Shown here in pieces: positions 12,404 to 24,019 of a DNA stretch of 64,000 bases. The notes beneath the pieces are model-generated. The model had not been told where the DNA came from. It was given only the letters and a program-made list of their open reading frames with translations, and did no database searches. The translations under genes and the position numbers were made by a program. Source of the stretch: Elmis aenea (Eukaryota; Arthropoda; Insecta; Coleoptera; Elmidae). Each line of letters begins with the position of its first letter. The stretch's first letter is position 1. Location: assembly GCA_947652605.1 (NCBI GenBank), contig OX393576.1, positions 49,576,966 to 49,640,965 on the forward strand. Reading direction: 5' to 3'.

Positions 12404-12545
12404 CAGGGCGTGTCAGTAAAAACTTCACAGCGCTGTAACTCCTTTATTTTAAGAAGATTCCCAGTTTATTTAGAAATTTCAAAAATATGTTATGGAGTGC
12501 ATTTATTTTATTAGATTTATGTATAGGTATATTTAATTTAACGAA
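12404..12545. mobile_element. Single end of a CAGGGCG/CAGGGTG-type element
   Basis: TA followed by CAGGGCGTGTCAG marks a left end. No matching right end is seen before the RTE-like fragment begins around 12560, so the element appears truncated. Confidence 0.4.
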
Positions 12546-12559
12546 GGAAACGAGAATAT

Positions 12560-13150
12560 AAACATAGAAATTAAAGGAGAAAAAATGGAAACTTTAGAAT
12601 ATTTTGACTACCTAGGAGTAGCAATCGAAAATACAGGACTACAAGAATTCGAAATTAACAAGAGGATAGAAAAACCAATGAGAACTTTCATTAATAAAAA
12701 AAGAAATCTCAAAAAAGACTAAAATAAATGTATACCGTACAATATACAGACCAATCTTGACATTTGGGTGCGAGTCATAGACATTAACATCGAGCCAAAA
12801 AAGTAAAATCCAAGCGGTCAAAATGAAATTTTTAAGTAGAGTAGGAGGTGTAACAAGAAGGGACAGAATAAGAAACGAACAGATAAGAAATGAATTAGAA
12901 GTAGAATCTATCTTGGAATTCATAGAAACTAGACAACTGAGTTGGTGGGAACATCTACAGATGATGGACACAAGAAGACAGGTGAAGAGAGTGTGGGAAG
13001 CAAGAATACAAACAAGGAGGAAAGAGGAAGACCGAGAGAAACATGGGAAAAGGCGGTATCAAAAATCTTGAAGAAGAAATGAAAATCTTGGCGCGAAGCG
13101 AAAGAAATGGCACAGAACAAAAAACAATGGCACAAATTGAAGTATAATAC
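12560..13150 (+). pseudogene. Non-LTR retrotransposon 3' end (RTE-like C-terminus)
   Basis: The plus strand reads VAIENTGLQEFEINKRIEK near 12620. After a frameshift it reads LTSSQKSKIQAVKMKFLSR, then GVTRRDRIRNEQIRNELEV and RQLSWWEHLQMMD. A second frameshift gives RPRETWEKAVSKI and WREAKEMAQNKKQWHK. This is the region after the RT thumb in RTE-like insect elements, where a 'RRxxIRNExIR...WxGHxxRM...GRPxxxWE' pattern is characteristic. Only the 3' end is present, as is usual for 5'-truncated copies. Confidence 0.75.
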
Positions 13151-13800
13151 ATAGATATGCACACATCCCTAAACCTACGGGTAGAAGGGAATTTAACCTT
13201 CACCTAGTCTGTATTTATGAAGCACTGTTCAATCCTTTCAAGTACAACTAAACACACAAGAATTGGTCTAAAACCTGATTTAATAATTTGATTAAATAAT
13301 TAGCTGTGATTCGAATTATTTTATTTTTAGATCGACTACTTAAAAATGGTCTGTAAGTGCTTGTGTATATATTTATATATGTATCTTTAATTTTAAAATC
13401 CTATTTTACCTTCTATTAGTTTGTTAAGGTGTGTCCTTTATTTTCCGATTATAAGTTTTATCAAATAATATACAGCGTCATTCAAAAAGTCTGCAACAAA
13501 TGAAAAAAAAAACTATTATTGATTTCTCAGAAAATTTTATTCTTGATAAAAGTTGCAAAACTAATTTTTAAATGAAAAAGAGTTTAAATAAAAGTCAGAA
13601 CTCTAGATTTGAGCAATATTTTTAATATTCACCAGAATAAAGTGCACTTATTTTAAGAGATATAAAAAAATTTTATACGAAAGAGTTAATTGAAACCTAA
13701 AAATAAAGCTAGATTTAAATTTTGACAGTCAAATTCCAATTTTTATTTTTTAAGAAATTTTTTAAAAAGTTTAAATTGATATCAGCTGATTTACATATAA

Positions 13801-14035
13801 AGGCTCCCCCAGACAGACGCGTTATACCGCTCGGTACGATACAATCGGTATGGGGATTACCCTTACAAGATTACCCAAAAAGAATCAAACTTATTTCGGA
13901 CATACAAATTAAACCCGCTTGTCATTGCTAAACAGGTATATCGCGCTCATCATTGGTGTGGGCGCTTCCATATGCCGCAATCTTATTAAGATATCGTCCC
14001 GAATCGTACCGTACCGCCTCTGTCTGGGGGAGCCT
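13801..14035. mobile_element. PIF/Harbinger-type MITE, 235 bp, TAA target duplication
   Basis: AGGCTCCCCCAGACAGA opens the element and its reverse complement closes it, with one mismatch. TAA flanks both sides (13798-13800 and 14036-14038), the 3-bp target size of PIF/Harbinger. The interior is GC-richer and has no coding capacity; the single open stretch across it is chance. Confidence 0.78.
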
Positions 14036-14314
14036 TAATTGTCCTTAAAACTTATACAATTTTGTAGAATTTTCTGACCGGGTGCGGATATAAAGAGGCA
14101 ACTTGGAGTATTAATTCTAAAGGTAGCAGTGAAGACCTGAACAGAAGTTAAACTGTGTGTGTGTGTGTTTTCTCATATTCAAAAATATTTTCAAATTTTC
14201 GTTATTTTATCAATTAAAAAAAAAAATTCTGTACCACCCAGGGGTTATTTATACTTCGGATACAACATGATACATTAAACACAATTTTAAAAATAAAAAA
14301 TTAAGTTCTATATA

Positions 14315-16131
14315 CAGGGTGCACCACGACCCTGAGATTCTTCGATAGCTCCTTTATTAATGAAAATATCAAAAAATATTTAATACAAATATTGTGCGAA
14401 CCTATTTTCTACATAACCTAAAATTATTTTCAAATATACAGGGTGTTTCGTTTGACCGGCACATATAAAAATTTAATTTTTATAAATGGAACATTCTGTA
14501 TATTTTTACATTTTTGGATTCCTCTTAAAATTTACTTTAAAAAATGTTTAAGGTTATATGGGTCTTAAGTCAACCGTTTTCGTAAAATTTACATTTTTGT
14601 GAAAATTTTAAGCGATACAGCACTGTCAATTTTTTTTTTACATTAAAGTTATTTAAAAAAGCGGTAAAATTTCGTTTAAAATTTAGATTGACAATAGATT
14701 AATTAACACTTTGCGCTAGCTACATTTTAAAAATATTATTCAGGGTGTTTTTTACGCTTGGTCAAACTTGTGAAACTTTAAACATCGATCAGTAATTTTT
14801 CTTAAATACAACACCCTGTATATTTTTACATTTTCTTGTAGAGAATTTAATTGTCTTTCAAAATTATTAAGCATGTCCTATACCTAAAGTTAATATTTTT
14901 CGAGCTATCCCGATTTTTATTAGTATTACTAAGGCAATTAAAATATTTTAAAGTCGGCCATGGACGTAAAACGTAATTTTTCAAAGAATTTTTAAACAAA
15001 AGAATAAAAAGAGCTCCAACTTTAATTTTAGTCAAATAATGTACCCCTTTCCCCCGAAATTTATCGTATAAATTGTTTAAAATTATATCCTTGTTCATGT
15101 TCTACGTACAGCCGTAGATGTTGTCTCAAAGGCTAGCACTCTTGATAACATTTCGGGGGTTATACCATTAAAAGCAACACAGCAAGTAACGCAGTTGCCG
15201 AACACAGAATATCCTAATGGATGGATAGGGCGAGGTAGACCAATCTCCTGGCCACCTAGGTCACCTGATCTTACCCCTATAGATTTATTTTTGTGGGGAC
15301 CCATAAAACAGGTGTATCAAGACCCCCCAACAACTGCTGAAGATGTGCAGAACAGGATTCGTGTTACTTTTGATGGTATAACCCCCGAAGTGTTATAAAG
15401 TGAGCTAGAGTCTTTCAGACAAGGTCTACGGCGGTGCGTAGAACAAGGACATAATCTTGAACAATTTATACGATAAATTTCGGTAAATTGGGGTACATTT
15501 TTAGCCTTAAATTAAAGTTGCAGCTCTTTTTATTCTTTTGTTTAAAAATTCTTTGAAAAATTACGTATAGGACATGCTTAACAATTTCGAAAGACAATTA
15601 AATTCTCTACAAGAAAATGTAAAAATATACAGGATGTTGCATTTAAGAAAAATGACTTATCGATGTTTAGAGTTTCACAAGTTTGACCAAGCGTAAAAAA
15701 CACCCTGAATAATATTTTTAAAATGTAGCTAGCGCAAAGTGTTAATTAATCTATTGTCAATATAAATTTTAAACGAAATTTTACCGCTTTTTTAAATAAC
15801 TTTATTGTAAAAGAAAATTGACAGTGCTGTATCGCTCAAAATTTTCACAAAAATGTAAATTTTACGAAAACGGTTGACTTAAGACCCATATAACCTTAAC
15901 ATTTTTTAAAGTAAATTTTAAGAGGAATCCAAAAATGTAAAAATATACAGGGTGTTTTATTTAAAAAAATTAAATTTTTATATGTGGTGGTCAAACGAAA
16001 CACCCTGTATATTTGAAAATAGTTTAAGGTTATGTAGAAAATAGGTTCGCACAATATTTGTGCTAAGCATTTTTTGATATTTTCATTAATAAAGGAGCTA
16101 TCGAAGAATCTCAGGGTCGTGGTGCACCCTG
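14315..16131. mobile_element. Large foldback element with nested CAGGGTG ends
   Basis: CAGGGTGCACCACGACCCTG at the left is mirrored at the right, each flanked by TA. The arms run about 14315-15180 and 15350-16131, so nearly the whole element is a palindrome. Within each arm further CAGGGTG-type motifs occur at mirrored positions: 14438 with about 16005, and 14741 with about 15710. This suggests layered ends. The centre holds the C-terminal part of a Tc1/mariner-like transposase. A block near 14880-14960 is absent from the right arm. Confidence 0.85.
15183..15474 (+). pseudogene. Tc1/mariner-like transposase C-terminal fragment
   Basis: The plus strand reads PNGWIGRGRPISWPPRSPDL then TPIDLFLWGPIKQ, the signature around the last catalytic residue of IS630/Tc1/mariner-type DDE transposases (DDE_3). 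It continues through AEDVQNRI and, after one stop codon near 15396, through SFRQGLRRCVEQGHNLEQFI. The end of the same coding sequence is repeated in inverted orientation at 15095-15180, because the foldback arm includes it. The first two catalytic residues are missing, so it is inactive. Confidence 0.8.
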
Positions 16132-17030
16132 TATTAATATTCGTCTTTTTAACAGTTTATCAATCACTGTTTACTCCGTCCTGTGGTTTCATATTATTTT
16201 TAGAGACTACTTTGAATGACCTGATACTCGCTTATTTATTTAAAGCACCTGAATATACAATTTTGCTCTAATTTAACCGAAGTCGTAACTCTTACCTTTT
16301 ACGAGATCTCCATAGTGGCCCTCGAAAAACGAGAACCCTGTATAACGTATAAGTTTATTTAATTTTTCTTGTTATTGTTTATTTACTCGATGTTTATTTA
16401 AAGAGAGGTTATTTTAATGTAAAAAGTAAGCGTCTCCTTTATCCCTAAATTTTTAAAATTATTTACAAACGCTATGGAAATTGTATGTGCATGTTTACAT
16501 TGCAATACTTTTATGTAGTACTCGATTTTGCTAATATTTCAAGTTGTACACTGCAAGTACGTGGCTCGCCGAACATTCGTTTTACCAATAACCAGTCGTC
16601 ATTACAAAAACAAAAAACACAAAAAAGCATAATTAAATTTCAGAACTGGGTCGATTCTAATACATCAATTCTCCTCAGTGACATTTTTGAAATAAGTTTC
16701 CTATCAAAATTGTAACATTTTAAAATTTGATTATAAATTAGTTGCTAGAATTCGCCAAGGCTTAATTGTATGTGCAAATGCAGTACAGAAAAAAGCTTTT
16801 TAACTCAAATATACTAAAGCTAACTATTTAATTTAAATCGACTATATTATTGTTAATCCATTTAACTGCCAGTTGTCTGTAAACTAAAATTACCTAAACT
16901 TCGTAACACCGTAATTAGCTTCCTATATAACTTTCTGAACTGTTAATTTGCGTTATATGGAATTAAACATTACTTAAAGGGGGGGTACGTTTTAAAACCT
17001 AACAGAAATACGTTTTTATTTTTGTAAATA

Positions 17031-19331
17031 CAGGGTGTCCCCGTTATCACCGCAAATGTTTTAAGTGGTGATAGAGGATCTTTTTTTAACAAAAAAATTT
17101 CAGTACAATTTTTTCCTAAAATCAAATGCTAAGCAGATATCAACACTTACTTGATTTTTTTACACTTCTGTTTAAAAGGCTCTGTCGCCGAAAATACCAC
17201 TTTTGTCGTAAAATACCTGGAAGCTTTTTAATAGAACATAAAATTCTCTACAAAACTGGTGATTATTATTTTTTGTCTACAGGCAATGGTTTAAAAGTTA
17301 TAAGGCAGTTTGTACAAAAAAATGTCAAAAATTTAAAAACTTTAATTGCTTCTTTGACTTTGCAACCGATTTATCTTTAACCCTAGAAGCCCAATCTACG
17401 TCATTTTGACGTACACTCCAACACATATTCGCGATCTCTTTCGCATGCTTGCTTAGATCGCCGTGACCATCCGAGCCAACTTGGTACATGCCCAGAGCTA
17501 ACAGGAGACAGCAGTCTCGCTTTGATAAGTGCCGCCATTTTGTTGTTTTCGCAATGTTCACGTCGTTATGACGTATGTTTGGGCTTTGTTAACTTTTGCA
17601 CTTTTCGAATTTTCTGAATTATATTTGACTCAAGTGATTTATGTTTGATAAGAGTTGATTAGTTTTTCATAAAAAAATATAAATACTTAGTTGATTTTTG
17701 TAAACAATTTGTAGTATATAAGAAAAAATTACAAGGATCTCAGTTTTCGTGCCATTTTTTGTATGTTTAATTAAAGTGAACATTTCAGAGTTTAAATAAA
17801 CAATTTTTTTTTTTATTTCTGTTTTTTTATTTACATAGAAAGTATTTCACATAAATCATACAAAAAACTAGTATTTGCAGTAAAGTTTATTTAGATAGAG
17901 CTATTTTATAATTGTACGTCGTTTTGACGTATGATTGGGCTTTATAGCCTCAAAAATATGATTGGGCTTCTAGGGTTAAAAAGAAAGATTGTACGAAAAA
18001 ACGGACGGCCCATTCCTTATAGCAAATTTTATGGGCTACAACTTTAGTATGGTGAAATTTTCGGAAAATCAAACCAATTCTTCGGAAAAGCTGAAAATAA
18101 GGAACAGAGTGTAAAAAACCAAATTCCGAGAAATAATGTTTTGTATTTAAAAATGTTTTTAAAGAGAGTGCGAATATGAACTGAAAATGATGGAGGTCAT
18201 TTTGAACACTTATTGAAGTAATTTTGTGGTTACATGTTAATTTTATTGCGTCAAGATGGATTTGCCTTGTTTTGCATTTTATCGTTTTTTATCCCACCTT
18301 TTTCACTATTATAAACATTTCTATGATGTATTTAGTTTTATTAAACAAAATATTTGCCGAAGTTGTAGTCCGTTAAATGCCTTATCCGCAATAGGCATCC
18401 GTTTTGCTCTACGACGTTTCGTTAAAAAGATGCGGCGTTTTTAAAAATTTAAAGAACTTATTTATATGCAATTTTGCAGTTTTTTGCTAAATTTGTTCGT
18501 AAGCTCCTTAAAAAAATTATAAGGGGTGGTTTTCTGAAGAATTTCAAACTTCATAAGAAGCTTTGAAACTGATGAGATAGGTAGGTACATAATTTTATGA
18601 ATGGTGCCGATGCTATGGCATTTTTAAATACAAAATATCGTTATTCCCCAGATTATTTTTTTTCGAAGACTATTAAGTCCAAAAAAATGCTTATCCATCT
18701 TGACGCAATAAAATTAACATGTAACCACAGAATTACTTCAATAAGTGTTCAAAATGGCCTCCATAATTTTCAATTACATAATCGCACTCTCTTTAAAAGC
18801 ATTTTTAAATACAAAACATTAATTCTCGGAACTTTTTTTTACACTCTGTTCCTTATTTTCGGCTTTTCCGAAAAATCGGTTTGATTTTCCGAAAATTTCA
18901 CTGGACCAAAGTTGTAGCCCATAAAATTTGCTATCCGGAATGTGCCGTCGGTTTTTTTGAACAACTTTTCGTTCTAAAGATACAGCGGTTGCAAAGTGAA
19001 AGAAGCAATTAAAGTTTTTAAATTTTTCACATTTCTTTGTACAAACTGCCTTATAACTCTTAAACCATTGCCTGTAGACAAAAAATAATTATAATTAATT
19101 TTGTAGAGAATTTCATGCTCTACTAAAGGTAAAAGGCTACAAGGTGTTTTACGATAAAATTGATATTTTCGGCTACAGAGTCTTATAAATGCAGAAGTGT
19201 AAAAAAATCAAGTAAGTGTTGATATCTGCTTAGCATTTGATTTTAGGAAAAAGTTTTACTTAAAATTTTTTCTTAGAAAAAGGTTTTTTATTAACACTTA
19301 AAATATTTGCAGTGATAACGGGGACACCCTG
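17031..19331. mobile_element. Large foldback element, CAGGGTGTCCCCG ends, split by a piggyBac-type MITE
   Basis: CAGGGTGTCCCCGTTATCAC at the left is mirrored at the right, with TA on both sides. The left arm (17031-17380 and 17976-18260) matches the right arm (about 18693-19331) when inverted. Shared landmarks include ACCGCAAATGTTTT-like sequence, GCTAAGCAGATATCAACA, TTTTGTCTACAGGCAATGG and CATCTTGACGCA. The centre of about 430 bp is unique and shows no recognisable transposase. The arms are about 630-640 bp once the insertion is removed. Confidence 0.86.
17381..17975. mobile_element. piggyBac-type MITE, 595 bp, TTAA duplication (copy 1)
   Basis: CCCTAGAAGCCCAATC opens and GATTGGGCTTCTAGGG closes the element, with TTAA immediately outside both ends (17377-17380, 17976-17979). 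That is the hallmark of piggyBac insertion. Near-palindromes of the form ACGTC-n5-GACGT occur near each end and internally. A 60-odd codon open stretch is shared with copy 2 at 39491..40082, but the differences are mostly amino-acid changing, so I do not call it a gene. Confidence 0.88.
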
Positions 19332-21599
19332 TATATTCACTCTAATTTTTTGTTTAACCATATACTATTTTTCTAAACACTTTTATCAGCAATCAGAATT
19401 ATTATAATTTTATAGACTAATTTGATGTCAAGTCCTAGGTGATTCTAGTGACTTTAATGGCTTGATGAGGTCAACATCCAGCGACGTTGCCCTGCAAACC
19501 CTATTTTTGGTCTGGGGGCCAGATACTACAGAACAAACTTCATACAAACTGTGTGATAACTTCTTTTAATTTTACATTATTCAAATCATAATTTTCTTTT
19601 AGGCTGCAGGATCAAAATTTTGTGAATCTTGTGTTGTCTTAAGAAATTGTAAACTTGGATCTGTATACTTTATTGTTTTTATGAATTCCTTAAAAATTTT
19701 ACACAACTTAAAAGTACCGCGTATGTGATTAATTTTTTTAACCGTGTTAGATCAAAACCGTTTCATTTATGTACCGTCGTATGCAAAGATTGCCACACGT
19801 TTCTAAGCGTGTTTGGTCAAATCGACGTGTTATACGGGTGTGGTATGTTAATTTACTTTGTTGAATAAAGCTAGGCATTTAAGAAAAATTACTGAAATCA
19901 GATTGGTAACTACATTTTGAAACCTCGTAAAGGGTACCCAAGGCATATTATTTTTGTTATAAGAAATTATAAAATACTTGTTTTTGCTTCTAAAATGTTG
20001 ATTTTATATAACTGAATTAACAATTTACCCAAAAAGTGACCAGCACAAAGATTGCAGAAACAAGCAAAGTCAATTTTTCATTAAAAATTAGATTTCGATA
20101 TTGCCTTTCTTAGGAGTAAATTCATCAGTTGGTTGTAAAAAAATCTAAGTCTGAAGACCTTTGTTGAAGTTTGAACGGGAAAAGGTTAAAACGGGAACAA
20201 CTTGAGTGCAAAAATAACCCGAGTCCTAGAGACTACCTGGTTATTAACATGTGTTTTAATTGTCAACTTTTGACGTTCATGTTTGACATATAAACTTCCA
20301 AATTATGTGCTCTGGCTCCGTGCAGATTCGAGTTTTATATATTGTAGTGATGAAATTAACTGCCATTGGTAGACAATGGAGGAAAGTGGGTCTGTTTTTA
20401 CATGTGGAAAACGACAAGATAACTTTCCTTAGTACTCCAAAAACATTTCTTCGCAATTCATTTTTACCCAATTCATTTTTACACTGTGATCGATTTTTCG
20501 GAGCGATAAAGAGACATTTAAGAAACACAAAATTCACTAATTTTTTCATGATATTAATAGCTCAAAAATGTGAATCTAGTTGCTCATTTATTTACCGTTT
20601 ATACAAACAAATTCAATATTAATAATATTAAGTTAACTTTGATAATAGATATTTTTGCGTAATTTGTTGTGTTACTTTATATATTATCTTAAAATAAGGG
20701 GATTCTTAAAACTGAAATCACATTGATTGCAAAAACAACCAAAGCCCATTAATTATTAATTGAAATAATTAAGTTTTTAAAAATATATTGAATTGAAATG
20801 GATCAATTTTAAATCTTTTTTAACACATGTTGTTAGATTTTTTTGTGAAACCTTATCATAAATTAAACAGTTTTTTTTTATATATTCCCAAAAGATAGGT
20901 AAATGGACTCGGGTAATTTTTCCAATGGGCGATTCGATTATGGTGGAGGTGCCGGTGGTAAAAAAACCTGGCAGGCATGTACCGTACAATACATTTCTAT
21001 ATAATCATATTATTCACTTAGTTACTAAAAATAGACGACTTTACTTCTTAATAATTAGGTAATTGACATTTTTAAAAGTATATCCTTAATACCTGATTTC
21101 GAAAAATTACTTTTAAAACAAATAACAAGCAACTAGAGGGGTCTTTATTGTATACTGCTAATATAATTATTTGTTTTTGAAAATGCTACAAAAACTTTGT
21201 CACTACTGAAGTAAAATTAAGTATGTGTTAATTGTAACATTTATGTTTTTCATGAACAACTTAAATACTGAAAACGGTTTTTCGGCATATAAGAATATTT
21301 CCTTCACAAATTTGTACGTAAGTTATGAATTGCTTTTAATTATTGTCACACTTTAGTTAGTTTTTTGTTACTAATCGAAAGAAAGATCATCTAAAATGGA
21401 GGTGTTGTAAAGAAATAAGCATAACAACACTCGATGAATGGGTAATAAATAAAAAGTATCTGTTTAAAATAATGCAAACACTGGATTTTTGATTAAAGCA
21501 GTGAACAATATAAGAGTGCTAATTCATCATAAGAATCTCTCCGGCCCGACTAATTGTAATTAGTAAGATAAATAAAACACTTAAAAAGATGAATACACT
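19332..21599. other. AT-rich unique DNA, no gene seen
   Basis: No transposon ends or exon borders stand out. Around 19441-19560 a short stretch has protein-like composition on the plus strand (LQTLFLVWGPDTTEQ), but I found no credible splice borders for it. Open stretches at 20277-20622 overlap on both strands and show no family features. Confidence 0.4.
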
Positions 21600-22840
21600 A
21601 AAGATGGGAAGGCAGGTGCAGCAGCCGGCGTATAATAGACCGGAGTCCACTCGGCAGTTCATTTTCCACGCCACTGGGCAGCTCATTACGTGCGCACGGG
21701 TACAGCCGAATAAAGGTATTATTACTGCAGCACCCGTCCGAACTTTCCCGGTGTTTCGCAGTTTTCCGCATCCTACTGACGTAGCAATATTAGCGGCTGA
21801 ATCCGCACGGATTATTTCATTGTAATTCCTCGCTACTTTGTATGCATCGAACGTTTGAGTGCTATTCTAAGTAGCTGGGCAACGCATTTTGAAATTAAAC
21901 CATGGCGCCCATCGATCAAACCCTGCCGATGCTCTAAAACCAAGTAAATCTACCAATCTACCTCATAATGTAAACCTTGGGCCAATTTGTGTTCGTTTAC
22001 ATTTTGCGCGAAGATTGGCCGCTAGCGGAGCTCATCAATCAAGGCGCGGAGGTGAGACCGACATGATAGGTTACGCTCGCCGCGAATATTAATGAGCTAG
22101 TAATGCAAACGATACCTATCATAACATGGTATACTTCACACCTCCTTATAATCAAAACAAATCACAGGTACGAACGTAAATCTGGGCTCAGCCACTCTGA
22201 TACGATACAAAATTAAAACCAGTTCTATCGAGCTGATCATTGCGAATCTTATTTGTTGTGCTGCATTGTACATACTCTCGAACATACAATCGAAACAATA
22301 TCTATGTAAAGCAACCCCTCGAGTGGTACATTCGAATGCGGGATTGCTTGATTTCATTCCACAAACTCCTTTGGCGATACATTTGCAACGATGAATACCA
22401 TATGAAACAAAACTTTAATGACATGTTTGTATATAGGTATTCTCCATACAGCAGAATAGCAGTGTACCAATATTAGATCAAAGAACGAGACATTATATGC
22501 TGGCAATATTTGTCTTGATAGATCAACAAAGAAAGGAGCATTGCCGCATTACGTAGCCCACATTTCATCTCCTGGAGGGCAGCCAAAGCTCAAAAAGACC
22601 ACTACCCGCGGGCGCCAAGCGAAAAGACTCCCCAAAGAAGCGGCGGAACTCAATCTATATCCGGCAATCGCCATAATTTCTAGGGCTGTCCTGAGGGTGC
22701 CCACAGCATCAGCTAATGCGGACCTTCCGAGGTCCGGCACGTCGCAACATTCATTACAAACAAACTGTCAAAGGTTAAACCGCGCCTCCTCAGCATTACA
22801 AAAAAAAAGCATTCAGTTGGGACTACTATTATGAAAATGA
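21600..22840. promoter_or_regulatory. GC-richer noncoding islands near the gene A start, possible cis-regulatory DNA
   Basis: Three islands (about 21610-21830, 21890-22110 and 22540-22780) are much richer in G+C than the surrounding DNA and show no transposon ends or repeats. They lie inside the first intron of gene A, 0.7-1.9 kb from its first exon. Short open stretches occur on both strands, without splice support. Regulatory DNA is the simplest reading, but a noncoding or unrecognised exon remains possible. Confidence 0.35.
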
Positions 22841-23448
22841 AGCACTAAAAGCTGATCATGACCGGAATTACGATAATACTTCAATTTTTTAATTCTTACA
22901 TTTCCTTCGATTCAAAGTCGCCTTACTAAAATTGAACGAAACAGTAGGTGTATTTGTAAATTTTTAATCCACAGGTATTGTATTCGAGGCGCAAAATTGG
23001 TGATTACAAATTACGTCGCTCGATTAATATTTCAGGATGTGCGCTGGCTAGGTACAAACACACGATGAGAAATCTTACACGCCGCGGTTCAGTGCGGACT
23101 CGTTTAGTGCAACGCTAGGCAAGGTTCCGCCGGGCGCCCTGGTGAATTATGTCTCTCCGCGGTCGCACCAACTTCCAAGACTGCCCAAGTTTCCAACTAA
23201 GTGTAGTCGCTCCTGACATAAACCAACGCTGCGGTCTAGCCAACGACTAATCTGTTCCGAGATGACGTGATTTAGTAACGGTAATTGCCGTAATTGAGTT
23301 GGGAGTTCATGCTTTCCGTTTGCGGCAATGAATGTTTTGTTGCGATTTCCGCAATACACGCGTTCGAAGTTGGTATAAAATTATTTTTGAATTTTTTTTC
23401 GTGTTTCAAGTTTCTTCACTAATACCTTTAGTAATGATTATTACTTAC

Positions 23449-23506
23449 CGTGTACGTGTACAGCCCAGGTGATTGCCAACGCCAAAACCATTAGCGCGGG
23501 CGGCAT
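23449..23506 (-). CDS. Gene A, first coding exon with signal peptide
   Basis: On the minus strand an ATG at 23506 opens MPPALMVLALAITWAVHVH. This is a short start, a strongly hydrophobic core and a small polar end, which together look like a classical signal peptide. The exon ends with a perfect CG|GTAAGT donor after 58 nt, that is in phase 1. A phase-1 intron right after the signal peptide is common in genes for secreted or membrane proteins. A GC-rich leader lies upstream and the phase matches the exon at 7478..7537. The mature part of the protein is largely unknown, so it could be a peptide precursor, a receptor or an adhesion protein. Confidence 0.62.
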
Positions 23507-23670
23507 GGCACAGAGTGACCGAGAGCCTCACCCGCACGAGCTATCACTCCGGACGGCACGAGGGATCTGAACGGAGTCCGTCGCGCGACATTCGCGCAGA
23601 CTCCGTCCGGATCCACGTGCCTCTTGATCATGATCGCGCTGCAACTCCGTATATTCTTATACCAACAATG
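23507..23670 (-). promoter_or_regulatory. Putative 5' leader and core promoter of gene A
   Basis: The roughly 120 bases upstream of the ATG are GC-rich in an AT-rich region, as expected for a leader exon. A TATA-like word (GGTATAAGAATA, minus strand) lies near 23655-23667. Transcription starting about 30 bases downstream of it would give a leader of some 120 nt. I see no strong initiator motif, so the start is approximate. Confidence 0.38.
23571..23606 (-). promoter_or_regulatory. Strong hairpin in the gene A leader
   Basis: ACGGAGTC (23571-23578) pairs with GACTCCGT (23599-23606), and inside it GCGCGA (23583-23588) pairs with TCGCGC (23592-23597) around a 3-nt loop. An asymmetric internal loop (4 nt against 1 nt) separates the stems. 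In RNA this would be a stable GC-rich stem-loop 65-100 nt upstream of the start codon. The same block could instead be a palindromic protein-binding site in DNA. Confidence 0.6.
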
Positions 23671-24019
23671 AGAAAATATTATCCCATTTGCAGTCGTTTT
23701 ATCAAAAACTCGTCTTCATCGTAATATGCATCACGATAAAAGGCATTATATTCTAAAGAATACAGTCGCTACTTTATCCAAAAGCCATAAGTTACGCTTC
23801 ATTGAACCTACATTATTTTAGAGTTGCATAAAATAAGGGAACCCTAGATGAACTAATTGTGAAATAAAAGCTTCAAGACTACGAGTTTCCGACCGTCAAC
23901 AAAGCTATCGGCCCGGATCAGCGGAACAAATGATGCGACGCATCATGAAGCCGGAAAAACGCCCAATCACTTAACTTACTAGCACTAAAACCGTGTTATG
24001 TGCCATTGCTGTAAAACTT

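Larger units (their letters stand above)
7538..23448 (-). other. Proposed 15.9-kb intron of gene A, filled with transposons
   Basis: The interval between the two phase-matched exons holds a hAT-like element, several CAGGGTG-end elements, a Harbinger MITE, an RTE-like 3' end and a piggyBac-type MITE. Between them is unique AT-rich DNA, including 7538..9150, 11811..12403, 16132..17030 and 19332..21550, where I see no gene. A further small exon inside it cannot be excluded. Confidence 0.5.

Noticed and set aside
22541..22834. 97-codon plus-strand frame and a 63-codon minus-strand frame in the GC-richer island.
   Set aside because: Both strands are open because stops are rare in GC-richer DNA. 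There are no splice borders, no family features and low-complexity-like composition.
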